Positions 54,968 to 62,397 of a DNA stretch of 64,000 bases are shown here, in pieces. The stretch's first letter is position 1. Each line of letters begins with the position of its first letter. The translations under genes were made by a program, and so were the position numbers. The DNA is from an uncultured Victivallaceae bacterium (lineage in GTDB: Bacteria; Verrucomicrobiota; Lentisphaeria; Victivallales; Victivallaceae): contig CALXXL010000009.1 in the NCBI GenBank assembly GCA_944392655.1, forward strand, positions 28,614 through 92,613. Direction: 5' to 3'. Below the pieces are notes generated by a model that saw only the letters and a program-made list of their open reading frames with translations, did not search any database and had not been told where the DNA came from.

Positions 54968-55219
54968 ATGGCTAATTACCCTAAGATGGAAAATGATGGT
55001 TCTCTAAACACGTCTTTTTCGGAATCGGTATCTTTTAATCACAATTACAACTGCTGTTATACCCTTGACAAGGAGCAAATTGATAAAAAACTTGAGGCCG
55101 AAATTGCTGACCAGAAAGAGAGAACCGCGCACAATGGTTTTGTGAAAAAGACCGGTATTATCGGTACTGTTTGTGTGGCTTTGGTAGCTGTTGTCGGTGC
55201 TATCTGGGGACGTAAATGA
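54968..55219 (+). CDS. Small C-tail-anchored membrane protein
   Basis: An 83-residue protein not recognised. The N-terminal half is polar with two adjacent Cys (residues 29-30); a short charged helix (about 33-53) precedes one C-terminal membrane helix (GIIGTVCVALVAVVGAIWG) that ends at the C terminus with RK. AAGGAG precedes ATG. It is the first gene of the AT-rich operon. The topology, with the body in the cytosol and a C-terminal anchor, recurs in the 57574 gene. Confidence 0.6.
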   Translation: MANYPKMENDGSLNTSFSESVSFNHNYNCCYTLDKEQIDKKLEAEIADQKERTAHNGFVKKTGIIGTVCVALVAVVGAIWGRK

Positions 55220-55269
55220 GTTGCAGCTAGATGGGAAATCAGTAAATATATTAACAAGGTTAAATAATT

Positions 55270-55503
55270 ATGAGTATTAGAAAATCATTCTTAATGATAC
55301 ATATATCCCGTTGGCCGGTGTGTGGAACATGCGAATATTGGGTAGGGGAGCGTAACTTGCGTTTTTACGGAGGGAAATTATATGCGGTTATGGTGGAGGC
55401 TCCGCCGGCCGGACGTTGTATGGCGCACAACAATGTATACATGAACGGTGGATGTTCGGCTAAAAGCTGTTCGGCTTATAATCAGTGGCATAAACTGCCG
55501 TAA
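55270..55503 (+). CDS. Small Cys-rich, probably metal-binding protein
   Basis: A 77-residue protein with Cys in PVCGTCEYW, GRCMAH and GGCSAKSCSAY: a C-x2-C, a single C and C-x4-C. This pattern suggests a small zinc- or Fe-S-binding fold. It is not recognised beyond that. It lies 50 bases after the tail-anchored protein and 47 before the HNH-like gene. Base composition is nearer the genome average than that of the genes that follow. Confidence 0.55.
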   Translation: MSIRKSFLMIHISRWPVCGTCEYWVGERNLRFYGGKLYAVMVEAPPAGRCMAHNNVYMNGGCSAKSCSAYNQWHKLP

Positions 55504-55550
55504 GTTACAGAATTTGCATATTATATTCGTGTTTCCAGGAGTTATATTAT

Positions 55551-57191
55551 ATGTCTTCAAGAAATGAAAATGCCGTTTACGATGTTGTAGAGCCTTATAA
55601 TGAAGGATTAAGTATCGAAGATATAGAGGCGTCTCTTAATGCTGAATTAGAGTTGGAATTGTCTGATCTTTCTTTATTAGAAGATGAAAGAGAAAAAATA
55701 GGTGATCCTGATAATCTTGGAAAGGTCATAATGGATGAGGTTTGGACGCAGTTTGGCAATCAGATCGGTCTTGATATGACCAATGAAACCTTAATCCAAG
55801 CGTATAATAGAGAACACCCTGAAAAATATAGTAAAGCTATTGGTGATGCTATTATGCAAGATGAAAGATACAAAGAAGCCAATAGAAAAATGAAACAACA
55901 ACATCAGGATGGTACCCTAACGAACTCTTATACAGGAAAAAAATTGGATGCTTCCACTAAACCTAATCTTGATCATGGTGTTCCTAGAAAAGAGCTGTAT
56001 GAGAATGATCGCAGAAAGCAAGCAGGAATTGACACAAAAGATTTGGCTAATAAGAAAGAGAATTTAGCTCCTACGAGTGAATCTTTAAATAAAAGTAAAA
56101 GAGAAAAAAGCGCTAAGCAATATATTGAAGAACGCAATCAGAGAGAAGCAAGTTTAAGAAAGCAAAACGAAGCGGCACATAAGAAAATAAACGAGTCTAA
56201 TATGTCTGAAGCGGAAAAACGTACTGCGCATGAAAAGGCAGATAAACGTATGCAGGATAAGTTAGACTTAAATTCTGAATTAATGGCGAAGCAAGATGCA
56301 GCAGCAAGGAAGGCAATTAACAAGGATATTGCTAAAGGAGTTGCTAAAAAAACTGCTCAAAAAGCAGGCAAAGATGCCTTGAAAATAATGGCTGTAAATG
56401 CTTTGTTCGACTTGTTAAAATCAATTATGAATGGCTTAATACGCTTTTTTAAAGAGAAACACAAGTCTTTTAAATATTTTTTAACAGAAATGAAGGAATC
56501 TATTAAAAAATTTATCAGTCATATAGCCAGTTTTATTCGATCTGGAGTGTCTTCTTTTGTTGGAACTGTAGTTAGTGAAATTTTTGGACCAATTGTCAGT
56601 ATGTTCAAAAAATTGGCAAGTCTCATAAAACAAGGATTTTCAAGCCTTATTGACGTTATACACTATTGGGGCGCAAAAGAAAATAAAAATAAATCACTTA
56701 GTGTCAAGATTGCAGAAATAGGTAAATTAGTAACAGCTGGGGTGGTCGCTGTAGGTGCTATTGGTCTAAGTGAAGTCATAGAGAAGTTACTTCTTAATAT
56801 TCCTGTTATGGCTGTTGAAATTCCGGCTCTTGGAAGTTTAGCCAATATCACTGGTATATTCTTGGCCAGTTTGATTTGTGGGATAATTGGGGCAATTGTT
56901 ATCAACCGTATCAATTGTTATATGGAAAAACGATTGAAACGTGATAATCTTAAAAAGCAAATAGATAAAAAAAATGAAGTACTGCAAACGCAAACTGAGC
57001 TTATAGCAGTTAGGGTCCAAAAAGTGAGTAATTGCAAAACAGAGGCTTTTCAAACCATAAAAAATAACCATGAACAAGCTAAACTCATTATCGATGATGC
57101 TTTGAATACTATATTTTATGATGATAATAATGATAATAATGATGAGAAATTAAATTACACAGCACAGAAATTAAAAGATTTACTTAACTGA
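55551..57191 (+). CDS. Membrane protein with HNH-like nuclease motif
   Basis: A 546-residue protein. Residues 125-185 (SYTGKKLDAS, NLDHGVPRKE, KKENLAPTSESLNKSK) have an HNH-like pattern: Asp141-His142, then Asn171 and Asn180 with a Lys-rich end, preceded by the YTGK turn. Next come a charged coiled coil (about 190-265), amphipathic helices, and two membrane segments (about 385-405 and 425-450). The last 45 residues form a helical module also found in the next gene. It could be a membrane-bound nuclease effector. Strong AT bias against the neighbours suggests transfer. No metal-binding CxxC is present. Confidence 0.6.
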   Translation: MSSRNENAVYDVVEPYNEGLSIEDIEASLNAELELELSDLSLLEDEREKIGDPDNLGKVIMDEVWTQFGNQIGLDMTNETLIQAYNREHPEKYSKAIGDAIMQDERYKEANRKMKQQHQDGTLTNSYTGKKLDASTKPNLDHGVPRKELYENDRRKQAGIDTKDLANKKENLAPTSESLNKSKREKSAKQYIEERNQREASLRKQNEAAHKKINESNMSEAEKRTAHEKADKRMQDKLDLNSELMAKQDAAARKAINKDIAKGVAKKTAQKAGKDALKIMAVNALFDLLKSIMNGLIRFFKEKHKSFKYFLTEMKESIKKFISHIASFIRSGVSSFVGTVVSEIFGPIVSMFKKLASLIKQGFSSLIDVIHYWGAKENKNKSLSVKIAEIGKLVTAGVVAVGAIGLSEVIEKLLLNIPVMAVEIPALGSLANITGIFLASLICGIIGAIVINRINCYMEKRLKRDNLKKQIDKKNEVLQTQTELIAVRVQKVSNCKTEAFQTIKNNHEQAKLIIDDALNTIFYDDNNDNNDEKLNYTAQKLKDLLN

Positions 57192-57204
57192 GGAAGATAC
57201 ATAA

Positions 57205-57558
57205 ATGGGATGGAATATATTTTTAATTTTAGTTGGTGGGCTTATAATAGGAATAGTGACGTATAAGAATTTATGTAAAGTTAAGAATAATAAATGTACG
57301 AAAATCATAAATAAAAAGGATATGTTTAAGACGTCAGGCGCTTATTCTACAGAAATGCATATCGCTCAAGCGACCGAGTTTTATAATGCAAAAGAATCAG
57401 CTATTCGAGATATTCGCGAGCGGCATCATGAGGCCGCAAATGTTATAGAGAAATCTATAAATACAATTCTCAATGATTCAATGGATGATGGAGGTGCTAC
57501 TGAGAACAGCGAAGCACTTCGCAAAGCAGATAATGATCTTAATAGTTTACTACAGTGA
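57205..57558 (+). CDS. Small N-anchored helical membrane protein
   Basis: A 117-residue protein: one N-terminal membrane helix (about 4-21), a basic stretch, then a helical tail. The tail AIRDIRERHHEAANVIEKSI ... NTILND ... LNSLL aligns by eye with the C terminus of the preceding protein (TIKNNHEQAKLIIDDAL ... NTIFYDD ... LKDLLN). Shared sequence plus 13-base spacing suggests the two proteins bind the same partner or each other. I do not recognise a family. Confidence 0.55.
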   Translation: MGWNIFLILVGGLIIGIVTYKNLCKVKNNKCTKIINKKDMFKTSGAYSTEMHIAQATEFYNAKESAIRDIRERHHEAANVIEKSINTILNDSMDDGGATENSEALRKADNDLNSLLQ

Positions 57559-57567
57559 TGGAGGAAG

Positions 57568-57627
57568 CTTACAGTGGCAGAAGAAGCAGTGAATGAACTT
57601 ACAGTGGCAGAAGAAGCAATGAATGAA
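57568..57627 (+). repeat. 30-bp tandem duplication across a start codon
   Basis: Units 57568-57597 and 57598-57627 differ at one position. Each encodes LTVAEEA(V/M)NE in frame. The first unit includes the GTG start at 57574; the copied GTG at 57604 has no ribosome-binding site of its own. The near identity suggests a recent event. Confidence 0.85.
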
Positions 57628-58308
57628 CCTACGCAGTCAACAACTCTTGTGATTAAAGAATATGATTTCCAAGAGGCAAAAAAGGATCTAGAAAAATATA
57701 CTAAAATTAAAAAAGATGATATTGAATTTACTACTGTTGCTAATACGTCTTTTGGGGTATTTTCGCATAAGGTTACTGGAGAAGAGCTGAATGAAACAAT
57801 TGGAGAAATCCAAAATTATCTAATTAGGTTTAATGATTTATGCAACAATTTTATCGATGAGTTTGGGACGGTATATAAATTATTTGAATCTCTTGATAAA
57901 GATTATATTTCTGCAATTGTTATGGCAATAAAAGCAGCAGAAAAGGTCAGTAAAAAAGAGCAAGAAGACAGAAGAGCTATTAAAGAACTTGTAAAACAGC
58001 ATACCCAGGCCATTGAAGTGCTTGGAAAATTTAAAGAAGAGATTGAAATGCTCAAACATATTAATGATGTAGATCAACTATGGCAGAAAAGTGAGAGTAT
58101 CTCATCAGACATAGAGCGTCTTAATAAATCTTTAGATAAGCAAAACGAAACTCTTCAGAGTATTATAAAAACGCAAACCGAAACACAATTGCTTATAGAA
58201 GAAAAAAACACCATCTGCAATAAAATAAAGTATGCCTATATAGTGGCAAGTGGAGCTGTGGTTTGTACTATTATTCAACTTTGCTTAAGCATATTGGGTG
58301 TTATTTAA
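57574..58308 (+). CDS. Coiled-coil, C-tail-anchored protein
   Basis: A 244-residue protein from a GTG with GGAGG nine bases upstream (an ATG in the second repeat at 57619 is possible). It is mostly helical with heptad-like segments (about 110-165 and 165-205) and ends in a membrane helix (YAYIVASGAVVCTIIQLCLSILGVI). Residues 134-152 (RAIKELVKQHTQAIEVLGK) resemble the module of the 55551 and 57205 proteins. It is directly adjacent to the AAA+ gene. It may be an adaptor or receptor at the membrane; not recognised. Confidence 0.55.
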   Translation: MAEEAVNELTVAEEAMNEPTQSTTLVIKEYDFQEAKKDLEKYTKIKKDDIEFTTVANTSFGVFSHKVTGEELNETIGEIQNYLIRFNDLCNNFIDEFGTVYKLFESLDKDYISAIVMAIKAAEKVSKKEQEDRRAIKELVKQHTQAIEVLGKFKEEIEMLKHINDVDQLWQKSESISSDIERLNKSLDKQNETLQSIIKTQTETQLLIEEKNTICNKIKYAYIVASGAVVCTIIQLCLSILGVI

Positions 58309-59421
58309 ATGGAAGACAATGTCTTTAAAACAGAATTATTGGATTATGCCTCAAAATTAGATGCTGTTACTTATTCATGTGGTGAGATTGTAAAATCTGC
58401 TTCTGCCATTGTAGAAGAATATGATAATTCATCAACGGTATATTTAATTAGTCTCATATCAAATATCATAAAGTCAGAGAGTGCATCGAAAAACTTGAAA
58501 CGGCTTGCTAATGCATTGAAAGATAGTATAATGAAATTTTATGGTTATCATTATATTCTTTCCGCGCAAGATAAAGATATTACGGATGATAACAATACAG
58601 CTTCACTTGAGGAGCTTATTAATGAGTTGAATAAACTTATTGGTTTGAAAGATGTAAAATCAAAGGTAAATGATTTAATTAATTTTAAAACTATTCAAGT
58701 GCTTAGAGAGAAGCAAGGCCTTTATTCCAACAAAGGTACAATGCATCTTGCTTTTACTGGGAAGCCGGGTACTGGAAAGACTACGGTCGCTCGAATCGTT
58801 GGACGGATTTACAATAAAATAGGTCTTTTGTCCAAAGGACATTTTGTTGAAGCCTCAAGAACCGATTTAATTGCTGGATATCAGGGACAAACTGCCCACA
58901 AAGTAAAGAAAATAATCGAACAAGCTAAAGGTGGAGTTCTTTTTATCGATGAGGCTTACAGTATTACCGAGAATGAACACAGTGATTCTTATGGCAGGGA
59001 ATGCCTTACTGAATTAACTAAGGCACTTGAAGACTACAGAGATGACTTGGTTGTGATAGTTGCTGGATATACAGAACCGATGAATCATTTTTTTTCATCA
59101 AACCCAGGTTTAAGATCAAGATTTAATACATTTATCGAATTTCCAGATTATTCGGCAGATGAATTGCTGGGCATATTTGTGAAACAGTGTGAAGATAATG
59201 ATTATAGTTTAACAGAAGAGGCGAGAGATTGTATTCACAACATATTAGTTGAATTGGTTGCCAATAAAAAGGATGATTTTGCGAACGGGAGATTAGTAAG
59301 AAATATCTATGATGATGTGACAATGAATCACGCACGGAGAGTAGTAAAAATCAGCAACCCAAGCCGTGAAGATTTGTCATTAATAGTCTGTAGCGACTTT
59401 TCAAGTATTGTTTATAATTGA
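58309..59421 (+). CDS. CbbX/SpoVK-type AAA+ ATPase
   Basis: A 370-residue protein starting on the base after the previous stop. About 100 N-terminal residues are specific to this locus. The AAA+ module has the family lead-in LNKLIGLKDVKSKV, Walker A GKPGTGKTT (151-159), Walker B VLFIDEAY, a pore-loop aromatic in LIAGYQGQT (Tyr191), sensor 1 near VIVAGYTEPM, and arginine finger in GLRSRF. Relatives remodel Rubisco (CbbX), serve in sporulation (SpoVK) or in type VII secretion (EccA). No Rubisco or ESX genes are near. Here it probably remodels one of the membrane proteins encoded upstream. Confidence 0.88.
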   Translation: MEDNVFKTELLDYASKLDAVTYSCGEIVKSASAIVEEYDNSSTVYLISLISNIIKSESASKNLKRLANALKDSIMKFYGYHYILSAQDKDITDDNNTASLEELINELNKLIGLKDVKSKVNDLINFKTIQVLREKQGLYSNKGTMHLAFTGKPGTGKTTVARIVGRIYNKIGLLSKGHFVEASRTDLIAGYQGQTAHKVKKIIEQAKGGVLFIDEAYSITENEHSDSYGRECLTELTKALEDYRDDLVVIVAGYTEPMNHFFSSNPGLRSRFNTFIEFPDYSADELLGIFVKQCEDNDYSLTEEARDCIHNILVELVANKKDDFANGRLVRNIYDDVTMNHARRVVKISNPSREDLSLIVCSDFSSIVYN

Positions 59422-59462
59422 TCTTGTTATAATGAATTTGTAATTGAGTAATCCATTGAAAA

Positions 59463-59945
59463 ATGATACATATTCAGATAGATTCACAGGATTTGCAGAA
59501 ATTCGTAAGTATTGGTAAAGATATTTCTGGATTGGAAAATCTGGCAAGATTGACCAATATGGAAATTACTGAGGATGGACTGATAAAATTAGATGTCGTT
59601 CTGCGTAATTCTAAACCGGAAATAACTGCAAGCGTTCAGGTAAATTTGTCTCTCGCTTCTGATACCAGCTGCTATATCGATATTTGCAAACTCGGCTTTG
59701 CCCAGAAATGGCTGCCGGATATTGTCGCATCCGGGACAAATATAATTGGTTCGGTCGTAGATAAAGATATTATATCTCTTTTGACTCAGAAGTATCCTGA
59801 TGTTATAAGCCGGGTTTCAATATCCCGTATGATGCTTGATTTGCAAGCCCTTCTGCATGAAAAAGCTCATATCCCGGCAAATTTGCAGTTCGATGACATC
59901 AGTACCAAACATCAATGTCTTTCATTAAAATTCAACCTGTCATAA
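59463..59945 (+). CDS. Protein of unknown function
   Basis: A 160-residue soluble protein not recognised. It is rich in predicted beta-strands in the first half and helices in the second, with no visible catalytic motif and only two Cys. It comes 41 bases after the AAA+ gene; its base composition is nearer the genome average, so it may not belong to the AT-rich operon. No good ribosome site is visible (TTGAAAA before ATG). Confidence 0.4.
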   Translation: MIHIQIDSQDLQKFVSIGKDISGLENLARLTNMEITEDGLIKLDVVLRNSKPEITASVQVNLSLASDTSCYIDICKLGFAQKWLPDIVASGTNIIGSVVDKDIISLLTQKYPDVISRVSISRMMLDLQALLHEKAHIPANLQFDDISTKHQCLSLKFNLS

Positions 59946-60118
59946 AAATTTACCGGCATGAGTTTATAAATTTTATCTCTATCGCTTAAGCAGTTTAAAA
60001 ACACAAAAAAATATAGATTTTTAACACAGCAAAAAGTTAATTTAAAATAGGAATGGCAGGCAATAATTAATTCTATTATCTCTTGCTCTGACATATTGTG
60101 TCGTAGGGGGAGGGCTAG

Positions 60119-60156
60119 CTTATTCTTCGCGTAATGGATAACCTCAGGAGAATAAG
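60119..60156 (+). promoter_or_regulatory. Hairpin masking the ribosome site of the helicase leader ORF
   Basis: CTTATTCT (60119-60126) pairs with AGAATAAG (60149-60156), which overlaps the AGGAG ribosome site of the ORF starting at 60157. Formation of the stem would hide translation of both the leader and the coupled helicase. The rest of the gap 59946-60156 is AT-rich and shows nothing else. Confidence 0.4.
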
Positions 60157-60231
60157 ATGGGTATTTATAATTCAGTATATCATGACGGCGCAGAAGAAAG
60201 ATGTTTACACGGAATGCCGGGAGAATTGTAA
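60157..60231 (+). CDS. 24-codon leader ORF coupled to the helicase
   Basis: ATG at 60157 with AGGAG seven bases before it opens a 24-residue frame (MGIYNSVYHD ... GMPGEL). Its TAA overlaps the ATG of the helicase as TAATG, the classic arrangement for translational coupling. The GGGAGA within its end is also the helicase ribosome site. The peptide has no recognised function; its translation could open the structure for the helicase. Confidence 0.5.
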   Translation: MGIYNSVYHDGAEERCLHGMPGEL

Positions 60232-62006
60232 TGAGTGAATTTAATGATATAAAACTCTCGGAGGAGCAGAATCAGGCGCTGCAATTGATGCTATCCGGTA
60301 AAAATGTCTTTCTTACCGGAGAGGCCGGAACAGGTAAATCTACCGTCCTCCGCCAGTTCCGCGCTCGATGTACCCGCGAATGCGTATTCCTGGCGCCTAC
60401 CGGTATTGCCGCAATCAACGTTCAGGGCGCTACACTGCACAGCTTCTTTATGCTTAAATCCGGACTATTGACCCCTGAATCTATGGAGGAGATCGGAAGT
60501 AAAAAACGACGCGCGATGATTCGCAAAGTCAAGACTATCGTCATCGACGAAATTTCTATGGTCCGCAGCGATACCATGTGGGCTGTTGATTATCGATTGA
60601 AATCTCTCGCTCACGGCAACAGCAGAAATAGACCTTTCGGCGGAAAACAGGTGATCGTTGTCGGAGATTTTTTTCAACTGCCGCCGGTGGTCAAAAGCGA
60701 AATGGAGGAGAACTATCTGATCGCACAACTCGGAGGCGTTTTCGCATTCCAATCCAGCGTATGGCGTGAGGCGAATTTCAGAAATGTATTCCTGAAAACT
60801 GTTCATAGACAGCAGAACGATCACTTGTTTCTCGCTATTCTCAACTCCATCCGGCACGGAACATATCTGGAACCACTGATTCAGATCAATGGGAAGTCGC
60901 CAGTTACTGCACTCGAAGCTCTGAATCAACAGTGTGTGTGCGCTCCGGAACCGGATGCACCGCCAGTCTTTTTATGTACGACTAACCGCGAGGCTCAGAT
61001 ATTCAATACAATCTGTAAAGAGCAAATTGATGGCAAAGAGGTTGTATTTCAGGCGATCGTAACCGGAAAATTCAAGGAAAGCGATTATCCAACTTCGCCA
61101 ATCCTGGAATTGAAGACGGGGGCACGGGTGATGCTGCTTAATAATAAACGTGCCCCGGATGGGGAGTTTCTTTATGTAAATGGAGATGTCGGCACGGTAA
61201 GCAAAATTGAAAATACACTATTCCCAGCAGTTTATGTTCTGCTGGATAATGGCAGGGAGGTTGTTGTGCAGCCATCTAAATGGACAGAATGCGAATATGA
61301 ATTGGAGGTCGATCATATCAGCGGAAAAGAGGTGATCCGTCAGAAAGAGGTAGGGACATTCTTACAAATACCACTGAAACTTGCCTATGCAATTACTGTT
61401 CATAAATCGCAGGGGATGAGTCTGGAACGGGTTTATATTAAACTCGGCAACGGATGTTTTGCTCATGGTCAACTGTATACTGCCCTGTCGCGCTGCCGGA
61501 GTCTGGCAAATCTGCGGATGGATCGCATGCTTTACTGTGAAGATGTGATTCTGGATGACGCCGTGTTGGAGTTCTATAACTCGCTGGAGAAGCCCATGTC
61601 TGCCAAGCCGGAAATCTTAATGCGCATTCCCCGGGAATATGAGGAGGAGATTTTGAACTATCTGGCACAATTGCAGGAGAAGAAAACAATAAAAATAACA
61701 ACTGCACCGGAACCGGAAGCCCACGAACCGGTTTCCGCCGGATTCAGCGAAGCTTTGCCGGAAAAAGAAAAAGTTTATCAGCATGAGGATATAGACCACC
61801 TGTTGATGGTTTATAGCAATCAGACTGGAGACGAAAAACAGAATGGCCGGGCAAAGCATGTCAACGGTAAAGGTTTTAATAAGGCCGACGCCGCTATCTT
61901 AACATCGCTTGCGGAATTTTATTTGAAAAATAAATATTTATACCGTTCCGATATGCAGACGGTTTCCCGTAGGATCAGGAAATACCATGCCCAATGGGGA
62001 GAATAA
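60231..62006 (+). CDS. PIF1-like SF1B DNA helicase
   Basis: A 591-residue protein from ATG 60231 (GGGAGA before it; an in-frame start at 60201 would overlap the leader). Motif I is LTGEAGTGKSTV (28-39), motif II VIDEISMV, motif III near VVGDFFQLPPV, and the C-terminal YAITVHKSQGMSLERVYIKLG and YTALSRCRSL are the RecD/PIF1 motifs V and VI. The last 130 residues are charged, with an extra helical domain. PIF1-like enzymes unwind G-quadruplexes and RNA-DNA hybrids; bacterial forms are patchy and often lie in accessory regions. Confidence 0.9.
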   Translation: MSEFNDIKLSEEQNQALQLMLSGKNVFLTGEAGTGKSTVLRQFRARCTRECVFLAPTGIAAINVQGATLHSFFMLKSGLLTPESMEEIGSKKRRAMIRKVKTIVIDEISMVRSDTMWAVDYRLKSLAHGNSRNRPFGGKQVIVVGDFFQLPPVVKSEMEENYLIAQLGGVFAFQSSVWREANFRNVFLKTVHRQQNDHLFLAILNSIRHGTYLEPLIQINGKSPVTALEALNQQCVCAPEPDAPPVFLCTTNREAQIFNTICKEQIDGKEVVFQAIVTGKFKESDYPTSPILELKTGARVMLLNNKRAPDGEFLYVNGDVGTVSKIENTLFPAVYVLLDNGREVVVQPSKWTECEYELEVDHISGKEVIRQKEVGTFLQIPLKLAYAITVHKSQGMSLERVYIKLGNGCFAHGQLYTALSRCRSLANLRMDRMLYCEDVILDDAVLEFYNSLEKPMSAKPEILMRIPREYEEEILNYLAQLQEKKTIKITTAPEPEAHEPVSAGFSEALPEKEKVYQHEDIDHLLMVYSNQTGDEKQNGRAKHVNGKGFNKADAAILTSLAEFYLKNKYLYRSDMQTVSRRIRKYHAQWGE

Positions 62007-62095
62007 CCGTTTGTCGCAGCAGAGTTGATTGCTTTGTGCCGCATAAGATTGACTATTAAAAAACATGGGATATCCCACGATTTTGAGCTTAAAAA

Positions 62096-62115
62096 TGGTG
62101 GAGGTGGCGGGAGTT
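62096..62115 (-). other. Remnant resembling the 3' end of tmRNA (possible attachment site)
   Basis: Read on the minus strand the 20 bases are AACTCCCGCCACCTCCACCA: last T-loop bases, T-stem 3' strand, acceptor 3' strand and CCA of a tmRNA- or tRNA-like end. No RNA body precedes it. After the CCA on this strand a short stem (TGGG-ATAT-CCCA, 62066-62077) and a T run look like the RNA gene's terminator. The 391-base gap 62007-62397 also has a 20-bp direct repeat with 30-base period (62221-62240 and 62251-62270, 16 of 20 matching) built on GGGGAA; no integrase gene was seen. Confidence 0.45.
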
Positions 62116-62397
62116 TTTTTGTGTTGAAAAAAACCTCAAAAAACTCCATTTTTTATTCACTTCCGGTCAAGTTTGGCACTTTATAGCACTCCTTGCGCAG
62201 ATTGCCGACTCCAAATTTTTGGGGAAAACATGGGGAAAATCGACTTCCGCGGGGAAGGAATGGGGAAATTTTAAATGCTAATCAGCCAATCTCCAAACCG
62301 GGAATCAACCAGATTCCCTGATAATTTGAAGACTGAAAAATATAGCATTTATGTTGGTTTTTACAACCCGGACGGAGAGGGGTCGGGAAAGAAAATA

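Noticed and set aside
58309..59421. Rubisco activase CbbX
   Set aside because: The family match is good but there is no Rubisco or carbon-fixation gene nearby and the N-terminal domain differs.
61919..62149. 76-residue minus-strand frame across the tmRNA-like remnant
   Set aside because: It runs antisense into the helicase gene and is made largely of the repeat and RNA-like sequence.
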